DNA from: CALFCE01 sp964411665
Lineage (GTDB): Bacteria > Pseudomonadota > Gammaproteobacteria > Granulosicoccales > Granulosicoccaceae
Reading direction: 5' to 3'
NCBI GenBank assembly: GCA_964411665.1
Contig: CAYPMR010000003.1
Location: forward strand, 1-64,000
Length of the DNA: 64,000 nucleotides
Under the pieces are notes generated by a model. It was not told the origin of the DNA. It made no database searches and worked only from the letters and a program-made list of their open reading frames with translations. Of the stretch, positions 33,779 to 41,825 are shown piece after piece. The stretch's first letter is position 1, and each line of letters begins with the position of its first letter. The position numbers and the translations under genes were made by a program.

Positions 33779-34359
33779 CGTAATCCATCCTCACCTTTGA
33801 TATCTGCAGCGGCCAGTCCACCGGAACGGTTGTGAATTCTTGGGCCAGTTGTCATAACCAGAATGACCAGCATCTCATCAGCCCTGGGTGCGTCGTTAAT
33901 ACCAACTTCGATCGAGTCAAAGTGGGATCGAACATAAGAAGCGTTACAGTGCGTCACCGGCACGTCAATGCGTGCCCCCATACTGCCGACCTTTTTGGTG
34001 GATGGCACAATGGCATTGGAAGTCGGTAAATTTTCTCGCATGGAATAGCCCCCGGGCGCGTGCCACAAGGCACCGTGCTCCAATTCCCCATCTTCTCCGA
34101 CAATGGCTGCTTTACCGTAGCCTTCTACAACGCTTGCATCACCACCAAGCGCTTCGATCAACTGCTGCGCCATGGACATGCCAAGTGGTTTTAAGTCATC
34201 GATAAAATCAGTGATCTGCTCGACATACTTTCCAGCATAGGGGTTAGAAATTACCGTCCCGGCGATGGCTCGTCTAAGAGGAATGTTTGATACTGGCCCG
34301 CGTTCGTGGAAAATCTCTTCGATACTGACAAATTTCTTTCTGATATTAACGTCGGGCAC
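33775..34359 (-). CDS. DUF1185 (amino acid synthesis family) protein, copy 1
   Basis: A 194-residue paralogue of the downstream gene. Aligned blocks are RRAIAGTVISNPYAGKYVE, YGKAAIVGEDGELEHGALWH, NAIVPSTKKVGSMGARIDVP, CNASYVRSHFDSIEVGINDAPRADEMLVILVM. The strictly shared Lys, Asp, Glu-His (DGELEH) and Ser-Lys-Lys residues are plausible active-site positions. The two copies differ most around residues 105-125, consistent with diverged roles in a complex. It starts 60 bp after the UPF0280 gene. Confidence 0.83.
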   Translation of the reverse strand: MPDVNIRKKFVSIEEIFHERGPVSNIPLRRAIAGTVISNPYAGKYVEQITDFIDDLKPLGMSMAQQLIEALGGDASVVEGYGKAAIVGEDGELEHGALWHAPGGYSMRENLPTSNAIVPSTKKVGSMGARIDVPVTHCNASYVRSHFDSIEVGINDAPRADEMLVILVMTTGPRIHNRSGGLAAADIKGEDGLR

Positions 34360-34418
34360 AAGACATATCCTCTGTGAATGATTCAGTGTTGTTTGATTAA
34401 TAACGGACAGTTATGTTT

Positions 34419-35411
34419 TTAAATTTGCCGGACCCCGGTCTGGAAATTATCCGCGTGACGCTTTCGCCTTAGTTGCAAATCAGGTTGCAAATGAGGTTGC
34501 AAATCAGATCGCGATTGGGGCCGCTGTTGGGATCCAAACCGAGCCCGTGTTGCATGATCTCCTACGCTCAGTGTCTTGCCTTGCAATGAAGCATGTGCTG
34601 CACAAATATCGCCGCTCTCAATCAACCTATCGGCAATAATTTTACCCCGACCCAGGGCCAAATCGATCTCTTCAAATGACAAGTGACCGACATCAACGGT
34701 CACCAGTCGTTGACCAAGATCAGAATCGAGCGAAAGTTCCCTGGCAGGTACTCGCGATACGCGAGGATGGTCAGGTAGATTGATACTGTTTGCAATGAGT
34801 GTGGCAGCAGCATCGGCTGTAGCTGCACTGCGTGCCAGCACAGTTACCGCATCGGCAATTCCCAATGAATGGCTGCGTCCCCGCCAACCGCTGGTCGCAA
34901 TCCCGCCAATGTTGTCATCGGCATGGATCCGTGTCGTAGAGCCAAGACTACCGGTGTCTACGTTCGCACAAATACCGATATCAAATACAGCGTCGTGTGT
35001 CAGACGCAATGCTATATCGCCGCCATTGTTAACATAGGCGCGCTTAAGTTGAGTGTCACAGGTCATCGCCGCAAGAATATGCTCAGCTACTGCACCTGCC
35101 ACGGCAATCATGGGTGTGGCGAACAAACCTTTTGCAACACTCGCTGCAGCACGCTGCATATGACGAGCGACGTCTCCGTTGAAATGCGGCGCGGGTGTTG
35201 TCAGTGGTTTGCGTAATGTATCCAGATCTGTCACCAGATCTGTCAGTACATATTGAAAGGCCTGAGCTGCCTGCTTGTAGGCTTTTTTAATGGATTCCGG
35301 ATCACCTTCTGCCTCGAGAATAAGATCGATGGGACCATGACGCATCGACAGCCGTTTGCCATCGGCTAGCCAACTGATACTGATGCCATCATGAAGTCCG
35401 GATTTCATCAT
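34419..35411 (-). CDS. UPF0280 family protein (ApbE-related fold)
   Basis: A ~330-residue protein of the UPF0280 family. Recognisable are FNGDVARHMQRAAASVAKGLFATPMIAVAGAVAEHILAAM (read in pieces), VNNGGDIALRL and IATSGWRGRSHSLGIADAVTVLA. These match the flavin-transferase-like ApbE fold, but UPF0280 proteins have no proven activity. ATG 35411 avoids a 35-bp overlap with the preceding gene, though ATG 35453 is in frame. The C-terminus is unusual: a 12-bp DNA unit repeated three times (34472-34507) gives DLQPHLQPDLQ. It stands between the 6-hydroxynicotinate reductase homologue and the DUF1185 pair in an operon conserved in this order by my recollection of other proteobacteria. Confidence 0.82.
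   Translation of the reverse strand: MMKSGLHDGISISWLADGKRLSMRHGPIDLILEAEGDPESIKKAYKQAAQAFQYVLTDLVTDLDTLRKPLTTPAPHFNGDVARHMQRAAASVAKGLFATPMIAVAGAVAEHILAAMTCDTQLKRAYVNNGGDIALRLTHDAVFDIGICANVDTGSLGSTTRIHADDNIGGIATSGWRGRSHSLGIADAVTVLARSAATADAAATLIANSINLPDHPRVSRVPARELSLDSDLGQRLVTVDVGHLSFEEIDLALGRGKIIADRLIESGDICAAHASLQGKTLSVGDHATRARFGSQQRPQSRSDLQPHLQPDLQLRRKRHADNFQTGVRQI
34472..34507. repeat. 12-bp tandem repeat, three copies, inside the UPF0280 gene
   Basis: GTTGCAAATCAG, GTTGCAAATGAG and GTTGCAAATCAG lie head to tail. In the coding strand they give a four-residue (x-L-Q-P) repeat close to the C-terminus. The length is a multiple of three, so copy-number change would keep the frame. Confidence 0.85.
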
Positions 35412-35418
35412 CAGGCTC

Positions 35419-36909
35419 TCATTTCGATGACAATGGCCAGTCGTTATTGTCATTCGGTGTGACTTCTTTTATGCCTGTTAACAAATGATCTTTTTGTAGC
35501 CCCGTATCTCCTTCAATTGCGCGTTCGATAGGGATTATATTTTTCATATGACCACCGAGCGCCTGGTAGTCATCGCGGCTCATTGTGAATTCAATCGGAG
35601 CCACAAGAGCAGGTGTCGGTACATAGCCGAAAGAATTTTCAGGCATTCGGGCCACATCAGCCATCACCGTTATCCCACCACCAGGCCATCGATAGGCTGG
35701 TGACCCGCCACAAGTAACACTGGTTAGTGCTTGCTGGGCTGAGCGCGTTAGTTTTACCGGGTTTTCAGTAACGCCAGCGCGTAGTGAGCCACCGGCTCCA
35801 CCCATAAAAAGTACCGAGCACAATGCCGGTTCGCAGTTCTCTTCAATGCGTCCTATGGATGCTTTGAGTCGATCAGGCATATCCCGTTGTATTGGAGTGA
35901 GGGCAGCATCCAATTCATAATAGCTAAAATGTTCACCCGTAGTTGAGACCATCAACAACGATTGCCCTTCACGGGCAATTTTAGGATTGAAGTCACCGAG
36001 TATCACCAGCGGATCATCAAGATCAGTGCCTCCCCATCCAGTACCCGGCTCAGCTACCTGAAAGTAACGCCCAGGTGTTGAACGACGCCCTTTGATTTTG
36101 ATCCCCGTTTCCTGCCAGCCGATAACTTTACCTGCCTGATGTTCTGACATAACGCCGGTGATGTGATCATCAACAACAACAACTTCGTCGACAAGATCTT
36201 TCCATTGAGACGCAAACATCCCAACGGTGGCAGAACCGCAGCCGACACGCATGCGTTCCTCAGTCACGCCATTGATTATCGGTGGCATATCCGCTTGCAC
36301 GATTATTTCAGAGCCTTCGTCTATAGTCAGTGTCACAGCATCACCGTTGCACAGTGAAAGCAGACTTGCACAGGTGCTTCGACCTTCTTTTTTACTGCCA
36401 CCTGTCAGATGATGTACGCCACCTAGTGACAGCATTTGCGATCCGTACTCGCCGGTGGTCACATGCCCTATCGCTTCACCGCCTGCTCGCACCAAACTGC
36501 GTTCGGGCCCCAGGTGACGATCGGTGTCGATTTTTATCTTGGCACCGCAATAGCTGAATATCCCTTCAGTGACAACGGTAATCATATCGACACCATCGAC
36601 CTCACTTGAAACGATGAAGGGCGCGGGTTTGTAATCCGGATAAGTGGTGCCTGCACCTATCGCCGTGATGAACTTGTCGGCTGATTTGACCACATCACCG
36701 TTCCATTCTTTATCGTCATCCAAAAAGGATACGACCTCACCGCCATCTTCGATACGTCGTTCAAGAACAACCAGAGAATCAAGACGCACCAGGTTACCAC
36801 CGTGATTTGCGTAACGATCACAGGCACCGACTTTACCATCAGCCAGATTGCACATCACCGGACAAGCATCGCAGCGAATCTTTTCAGGTTTTACAGGTGT
36901 GTCAGTCAT
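35419..36909 (-). CDS. hnr: 6-hydroxynicotinate reductase-like iron-sulfur protein
   Basis: A 496-residue protein matching 6-hydroxynicotinate reductase (Hnr) of the Eubacterium barkeri nicotinate pathway, which uses reduced ferredoxin to convert 6-hydroxynicotinate to 1,4,5,6-tetrahydro-6-oxonicotinate. The N-terminal Cys cluster Cys13-x2-Cys16-x3-Cys20-x9-Cys30 (RCDACPVMCNLADGKVGACDRY; read in part) can hold an Fe-S cluster. Family blocks YCGAKIKIDTDRHLGPERSLVRAGG, VHHLTGGSKKEGRST and RVGCGSATVGMF are clear. It overlaps the hydroxylase gene by 8 bp. A ferredoxin-NADP reductase is encoded divergently and could supply electrons. The actual ring substrate may differ from 6-hydroxynicotinate. 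Confidence 0.82.
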   Translation of the reverse strand: MTDTPVKPEKIRCDACPVMCNLADGKVGACDRYANHGGNLVRLDSLVVLERRIEDGGEVVSFLDDDKEWNGDVVKSADKFITAIGAGTTYPDYKPAPFIVSSEVDGVDMITVVTEGIFSYCGAKIKIDTDRHLGPERSLVRAGGEAIGHVTTGEYGSQMLSLGGVHHLTGGSKKEGRSTCASLLSLCNGDAVTLTIDEGSEIIVQADMPPIINGVTEERMRVGCGSATVGMFASQWKDLVDEVVVVDDHITGVMSEHQAGKVIGWQETGIKIKGRRSTPGRYFQVAEPGTGWGGTDLDDPLVILGDFNPKIAREGQSLLMVSTTGEHFSYYELDAALTPIQRDMPDRLKASIGRIEENCEPALCSVLFMGGAGGSLRAGVTENPVKLTRSAQQALTSVTCGGSPAYRWPGGGITVMADVARMPENSFGYVPTPALVAPIEFTMSRDDYQALGGHMKNIIPIERAIEGDTGLQKDHLLTGIKEVTPNDNNDWPLSSK

Positions 36910-39658
36910 TGGCTAGTACTCCATTGACAGAGTTAAGCGCTGCTAGCACTTTATCTGGCGTCGCAGGAAGATCGGACACAATGGCGCCTGTCGCATCACG
37001 AATGGCATTGAGAATACTTGGGGCGGTCGGGATAAGTACGTGTTCGCCGAGGCCCTTTGCACCATAGGGGCCTTCGGCATCAGGTACTTCAATAATAATG
37101 TTATCGAATTCCGGCATGTCACCCGCAGTGGGCATAAGATAATCGTGTAAATTTTCAGTACGCCCCGGCATGTAGTCTTCCATTAGCGCGAGGCCTATTC
37201 CCTGGGCAACACCGCCTTCTATTTGCCCTTCTACCAACAATGGATTGATCGCTTTACCAACGTCGTGTGCGGTGGTGATTTTGTCGAGTTTGATCGTACC
37301 CAAACGGGTATCGACAGTCAGTTCCATAAGTTGCGCACCATAGCCATAAACAGCATAGGGAATGCCTTGCCCCTTTTCATCCAGAGCAGATACCGGTGGG
37401 TTGTATGTTTCCTCCTCCATAAAGACATAACCATAATCATTAACGGGTTTTGTGCTGGTATCGAGAGTCACCGTTTCAGTGCCATCCGAGATCTTTATCT
37501 GATTCTGATCAAACGTGATCTCTGCTGATTTATCAACATTGGCTTGCCTTAATAATGTAGACCTAAGTTTCTCACCGGCCAATTTCGCTGCACAGCCGGT
37601 CACGAAGGTCTGGCGAGACGCTGACGTTTTACCGCAATCGGGCGTTAGATCTGTATCACCGTCAACAAGACGTATGGAGTGCACTGGTATTCCCAAGGCA
37701 TCCGCTGCGATCTGCGTTATGACAGTGTTAGCGCCCTGCCCGATATCCATGGCGCCTTGGTGCAAAACGACCGTGCCATTTGCCGTAATGCCCATTCGAA
37801 TGGTCGATGGGTTAGGCAGTGATGTGTTTCCGCAACCGTACCAACAGGTACCAAGACCGACACCTTTTCGTAAACCGGATTCGGATTTATCAGCTAATCG
37901 GTTATAGGCGGCAGCGGCTTCGTTAGCCGCTTGCCACGCTGGTTTAAGGGCTTCAAGAGAATCTACAATTCCAACCCCCTGATCAAAGACTTGACCTGTA
38001 ACAGTTGGTTGACCGTTGCGTAGCGCATTTTTTAAACGAAACTCCAATCGATCAATACCTGCTGTATCTGCCAGTTGATCAAATGCCATTTCCTGTGCAA
38101 TGGCAGATTGAGGCACACCAAAACCACGGAAGGCGCCTGATGGTGGTGTGTTGGTATGCACGGCGGTCGATCTGGCCCGGTAGTCAGGAGTATGGTAAGG
38201 ACCGGATGCATGAACCGGCACCCGGTTGGCAACTGTCGGGCCCCAACTGGCATAAGCGCCCGTATTAAACGTACCGTCAAAGCTAAACCCGCTTAATAGA
38301 CCGTCTTTATCACAACCAACGGTTAGCGTGATTTCTGATGGATGGCGTTTGGTCGTTGAGCGCATGGACTCTCCACGCGAGTAACAGATCGCGACCGGCC
38401 TATTTAAATGCCAGGCGGCGATTGCCACATAGGGTTGGAAGGAGATATCGAGTTTCGAACCAAAACCTCCGCCACAGGCTGAGGGCATAATCCGTATCGC
38501 TTCTTTTTCCAGGCCAAGAATATCGGCAAGACTATCGCGATCCATTTGCGCTGCCTGCGTACAACCGAAAATCTCTAACCTGTCGCCTTTACGTATACAG
38601 TATCCTGCTTCGGGTTCTATATAGCCGTGTTCTATAAACGGTGTTGATGTTGAGACAGTGACTGTGTGTGCAGCATTGGCGAGTGCATCATCACTGTTAC
38701 CTCGTTCTACGTATCCGCGGATCAGAATATTATTTTCCCGATTCTGATGCAGTCTATCCATGCTCGCATCGATGCCTTCAGCTGGCGTTAATGCGTGTTT
38801 GCGTAGGGTCCATTCAACCGGGAAGTCGTCGTCCTTAATTGACCGGATAGCTTCGGGTTCACCAACAATTGCCGCGATGGCTTCACCTCGATACAACGCT
38901 GTTTTTTGAGCAAACACCGGTTGATCAGCAAAAGGGGGGATAACGCCGTGGCAATTTACCCCATCTACATCACTTGCGTCGAATACTGCTAAAACACCTT
39001 CATGTTTTTCGATGAAGGTATTTTTGTCGCCGATTTTAAAGTCTGCAAAATGATGTGGACTGCGAATAACGTGTACCTGCAGCACATCATCTGGCATAAG
39101 GTCTGATCCATATTTCAGTTTGCCAGTCACTTTTTCAACACCATCCAAATGACTAATCGCTGCCCCTACCCCTTCTCCCGCAATGGGCATTTGTTTGTCT
39201 TCAGTAACTTCATGCGCGTGCACAACGGCATCAATGATTTTTCGGTAGCCGGTGCAACGGCACAACACACCACCCAGGGCATCTTCAACTTGAGCGCGAG
39301 TAGGTTTGGCACATTCATCCAGCAGTGCTTTTGCAGATATCAACATTCCAGGCGTGCAAATCCCGCACTGCGCAGCTCCATGGCGCAGAAAACTTTTCTG
39401 TAACAACGATAGTGTACCGTCGTCCGACAAACCCTCTGCAGTCGTAATGGTTGTGTTTGCAAGCTGTGCAATCGGGGTTAAACAGGCACACGCGGTATCG
39501 CCATCGATTAACACCGTACATGCACCGCAATCGCCGGCGTTACAACCGACTTTTGTGGCAGACAGATTCAGGTCATTGCGTAAGACATCTGACAGGCGAT
39601 CAGCCGGGTTAACATCCACCTGAACATCATTGCCATTGACAGAGAATGAAATTTGCAC
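36902..39658 (-). CDS. Molybdenum hydroxylase, fused [2Fe-2S] and molybdopterin subunit (xanthine dehydrogenase family)
   Basis: A 918-residue fusion. Residues 1-80 hold the plant-type [2Fe-2S] cluster (Cys39, 44, 47, 59), residues ~95-145 the second cluster (QCGICTPGM, CRCTGY), and ~165-918 the Mo-cofactor domains with CTQAAQMDRDSLADILG, ACGGGFGSKLDISFQPYVA, GAFRGFGVPQ and the catalytic Glu in GPYGAKGLGEHVLIP. Such enzymes hydroxylate N-heterocycles next to the ring nitrogen using water. The FAD protein is encoded separately, 2 bp upstream. Its operon partner Hnr suggests nicotinate or a similar pyridine as substrate. The fused Fe-S/Mo arrangement differs from the split subunits of E. barkeri nicotinate dehydrogenase. 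Confidence 0.9.
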   Translation of the reverse strand: MQISFSVNGNDVQVDVNPADRLSDVLRNDLNLSATKVGCNAGDCGACTVLIDGDTACACLTPIAQLANTTITTAEGLSDDGTLSLLQKSFLRHGAAQCGICTPGMLISAKALLDECAKPTRAQVEDALGGVLCRCTGYRKIIDAVVHAHEVTEDKQMPIAGEGVGAAISHLDGVEKVTGKLKYGSDLMPDDVLQVHVIRSPHHFADFKIGDKNTFIEKHEGVLAVFDASDVDGVNCHGVIPPFADQPVFAQKTALYRGEAIAAIVGEPEAIRSIKDDDFPVEWTLRKHALTPAEGIDASMDRLHQNRENNILIRGYVERGNSDDALANAAHTVTVSTSTPFIEHGYIEPEAGYCIRKGDRLEIFGCTQAAQMDRDSLADILGLEKEAIRIMPSACGGGFGSKLDISFQPYVAIAAWHLNRPVAICYSRGESMRSTTKRHPSEITLTVGCDKDGLLSGFSFDGTFNTGAYASWGPTVANRVPVHASGPYHTPDYRARSTAVHTNTPPSGAFRGFGVPQSAIAQEMAFDQLADTAGIDRLEFRLKNALRNGQPTVTGQVFDQGVGIVDSLEALKPAWQAANEAAAAYNRLADKSESGLRKGVGLGTCWYGCGNTSLPNPSTIRMGITANGTVVLHQGAMDIGQGANTVITQIAADALGIPVHSIRLVDGDTDLTPDCGKTSASRQTFVTGCAAKLAGEKLRSTLLRQANVDKSAEITFDQNQIKISDGTETVTLDTSTKPVNDYGYVFMEEETYNPPVSALDEKGQGIPYAVYGYGAQLMELTVDTRLGTIKLDKITTAHDVGKAINPLLVEGQIEGGVAQGIGLALMEDYMPGRTENLHDYLMPTAGDMPEFDNIIIEVPDAEGPYGAKGLGEHVLIPTAPSILNAIRDATGAIVSDLPATPDKVLAALNSVNGVLAND

Positions 39659-39660
39659 AG

Positions 39661-40509
39661 CTACGCTTTCTCTCTCAAGGGAATACTGGCAACAGAGCGT
39701 TTGACCAGTTCCAGACTGGCAGCCTGACGATAAGTACGAGAGGCTCTGACATCATCAATGGGCGACAAGTCCTGCAGATGCGTTGATGTGATAACGTCAC
39801 ATGTTTTCTGACACAGCACTTGTCCAGCAAGGTGTTGCTCAAGCGTGGTTAAGCGCATAGCTACCGCAGAGCAGGAACCAACGCAAATTGCAGCATCAAG
39901 AATTGTATTCTGCGCGTCGAGAACCAATCGTGTGGCGACCATGGATATGGATATCACCAGATATTTTCGGGCACCCAGTTTTATAAAACTGGATACACCG
40001 TCAGCCGCAGACTTGGGAATTGTAATCGCTGTCACAAGCTCCTGCTTTTGTAACACCGTTTCGCGATTGCCTAATAAAAAATCTTGTAACGGGACGCTAC
40101 GCTGTCCGGTGCTTGAAGAGATCTCGACCACGGCATTCAGCGTTAGCAGTGGAGGCACGCCATCTGCCGCTGGAGACGCATTACAGATATTACCAACGAC
40201 AGTCGCTCTATTTTGAATTTGAATCGACCCGACTTCGCGAGCAGCGGCTTTCAGTCCATCGAATGCCTTCGGTAGATTGGCCTGTAGGATGTCGGTCCAG
40301 GTGACACAGGCTCCGATTGACCATGACCCGTCTTCACGTTTGTTGATGTCGCGCAGGCCCTGCAGTTGAGAGACATCAAGGATATTCCCAACCGGCTGTT
40401 GATCTGCAAGCCCCGGATAAAAATCTGTTCCACCCGAAAGCACTGTCCACTTGTCGTTCGCAAGGCTCGCAACAGCTTCAGAAACAGTCTTGGGACTTTG
40501 ATAGTTCAA
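39661..40509 (-). CDS. FAD-binding subunit of the molybdenum hydroxylase
   Basis: A 282-residue CoxM/XdhB-type subunit that takes electrons from the Fe-S clusters. FAD-binding blocks are WTVLSGGTDFYPGLADQQP and RDINKREDGSWSIGACVTWTDI, with VGSIQIQNRATVVGNICNASPAADGVPPLL (the typical IRNxATxGGN-like loop, read in pieces) and KLGARKYLVISISMVA. It is the first gene of the minus-strand operon. The leader upstream to the likely promoter near 40.7 kb is about 180 nt. Confidence 0.88.
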   Translation of the reverse strand: MNYQSPKTVSEAVASLANDKWTVLSGGTDFYPGLADQQPVGNILDVSQLQGLRDINKREDGSWSIGACVTWTDILQANLPKAFDGLKAAAREVGSIQIQNRATVVGNICNASPAADGVPPLLTLNAVVEISSSTGQRSVPLQDFLLGNRETVLQKQELVTAITIPKSAADGVSSFIKLGARKYLVISISMVATRLVLDAQNTILDAAICVGSCSAVAMRLTTLEQHLAGQVLCQKTCDVITSTHLQDLSPIDDVRASRTYRQAASLELVKRSVASIPLREKA

Positions 40510-40698
40510 TGAATTATCTCTTTGTATGCACTAGATCAATGGTAGCTCGCGGCGTTAAAACCAGGCGCTCCGCCCTATTATTTAAAATAAACACTCTTCT
40601 TTCTCATGTCCTTTGGGCTTATGTCCTTCGCACCGATGATTTTATCTCATTAAAAAGTCGATTTTTCGAGCCACCGATCGCTTCTTATTTTAATATGT

Positions 40699-40728
40699 AT
40701 GCTAACGAATAATTGGATATAAAGACAA
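40699..40728 (-). promoter_or_regulatory. Candidate sigma70 promoter for the hydroxylase operon with a degenerate operator
   Basis: On the minus strand TTGTCT (40723-40728) and TAGCAT (40699-40704) are 18 bp apart. The -10 overlaps GTTAGCATAC, which matches 9 of 10 bases of the left half of the palindrome at 40877-40896. Moderate to weak as a promoter, but its position mirrors the plus-strand arrangement. Confidence 0.4.
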
Positions 40729-40852
40729 TTTTATCTGTATGATGGCCTTGGATATAAATGTAGTATCTTATTGAGCATAAGGCCAATTTACTGGATATTT
40801 GGTTATTCATACCTACAAAAACAGAAATAAGGCAACAAACAGCAGGCAGTAA

Positions 40853-40881
40853 TTGACAGAATTGGGCGCCACCATTATTGT
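40853..40881 (+). promoter_or_regulatory. Sigma70-type promoter for the fpr-ena-marR operon
   Basis: TTGACA (40853-40858) is a consensus -35, followed by a 17-bp spacer and TATTGT (40876-40881) as a 4/6 -10. Transcription would start near 40888, about 80 nt before the ATG at 40968. The -10 is overlapped by the palindrome. Confidence 0.65.
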
Positions 40882-40896
40882 TAGTATACTAACAAT
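40877..40896. promoter_or_regulatory. Perfect 20-bp palindromic operator, probable MarR-family site
   Basis: ATTGTTAGTATACTAACAAT reads the same on both strands. It covers the -10 and start point of the fpr-ena-marR promoter, the classic position for repression. MarR dimers bind palindromes of this length, and the MarR gene is the third gene of the operon. P. putida NicR, a MarR protein, is a known repressor of aerobic nicotinate genes; I do not claim the same site. Confidence 0.8.
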
Positions 40897-40967
40897 ATTT
40901 TATATTATATCCAGCGATCAAGCCAAAACCATTGAATCGCCAGTGATTTCCGACCCGAGAGAACAAA

Positions 40968-41783
40968 ATGCTTGCTAATAAGGTCACTCGCAACCCAGTT
41001 GACTTGCAGATTTACCCATCGCTTTACGCCGAAACTGTAACCTCGGTTGAGCATTACACGGATGACCTCTTTCGTTTCACAGTGACACGTCCACAGGATT
41101 TCCGGTTTCGTTCAGGCGAATTTGTGACAATAGGATTGCCGAATAGTGATAAACCCATTCTCAGGGCATACTCAATTGCCAGCCCAGCATGGGATGATGA
41201 ACTGGAGTTTTTCTCTATAAAAGTACCGGACGGCGCTCTCACCCAACAGCTGCAACATATTGCAATTGGGGACACCATCATCATGCGGCGGAAATCCACA
41301 GGCTCGTTGGTCAATGACGCACTTGTTGGAGGCCGAAGGCTCTTTATGTTCTCTACTGGTACCGGTATCGCACCGTTTGCATCATTGATCAGGGACCCTG
41401 AAACCTATGAGAAGTTTGATCAAGTCATTCTGACGCATACTTGTCGCACCGTGCCGGAACTTCAATACGGGATCGATCTAATAAAACAAATTAAAGATGA
41501 CCCATTGCTACGTGAATTTACAGACGGCAAAATTCTTCACTACGCATCCACAACAAGACAAGAATATAATCACCAAGGGCGGATAACTGATTTGCTGCAG
41601 TCCGGAAAGCTGTTTGATGATCTACAAATTCAACCACTTTCTGCCGACTCCGATAGAGCCATGATTTGTGGTTCTGTGCAAATGATCAAAGATACTCAGT
41701 CAATTCTGGAGAACGAAGGGCTGGTACTGGGCACAAATAGCCGCCCACAAACATTTGTGATTGAACGCGCGTTTGTTGATTAG
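40968..41783 (+). CDS. fpr: Ferredoxin-NADP(+) reductase
   Basis: A 271-residue FAD flavoprotein. FAD motif RAYSIASP, the FVTIGLP strand, the nicotinamide motif FSTGTGIAPFASLIRDP and the C-terminal CGSVQMIKDTQSILENEGL block with a family-type ending FVIERAFVD are present; length and pattern fit bacterial subclass I Fpr. It passes electrons between NADPH and ferredoxin or flavodoxin. It heads the operon with the enamidase and MarR genes and probably supplies reduced ferredoxin to the divergently encoded 6-hydroxynicotinate reductase homologue. No ferredoxin gene is in the cluster. Confidence 0.9.
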   Translation: MLANKVTRNPVDLQIYPSLYAETVTSVEHYTDDLFRFTVTRPQDFRFRSGEFVTIGLPNSDKPILRAYSIASPAWDDELEFFSIKVPDGALTQQLQHIAIGDTIIMRRKSTGSLVNDALVGGRRLFMFSTGTGIAPFASLIRDPETYEKFDQVILTHTCRTVPELQYGIDLIKQIKDDPLLREFTDGKILHYASTTRQEYNHQGRITDLLQSGKLFDDLQIQPLSADSDRAMICGSVQMIKDTQSILENEGLVLGTNSRPQTFVIERAFVD

Positions 41784-41825
41784 TAATTTGATTGCAAGCC
41801 AGCTTAACTTGGAGAATGTCCTATC

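Larger units (their letters stand above)
40510..40967. other. 458-bp divergent regulatory region between the two arms of the ring-degradation cluster
   Basis: AT-rich and without a credible gene. It holds a strong plus-strand promoter overlapping a perfect palindrome (40853-40896), a degenerate copy of that palindrome near 40691-40710 at a possible minus-strand promoter, and the direct repeat TTGGATATAAA at 40713-40723 and 40748-40758 (35 bp apart). GGCCTT (40744) and AAGGCC (40780) form a loose inverted pair. The layout fits control of both operons by one dimeric repressor. Confidence 0.7.
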
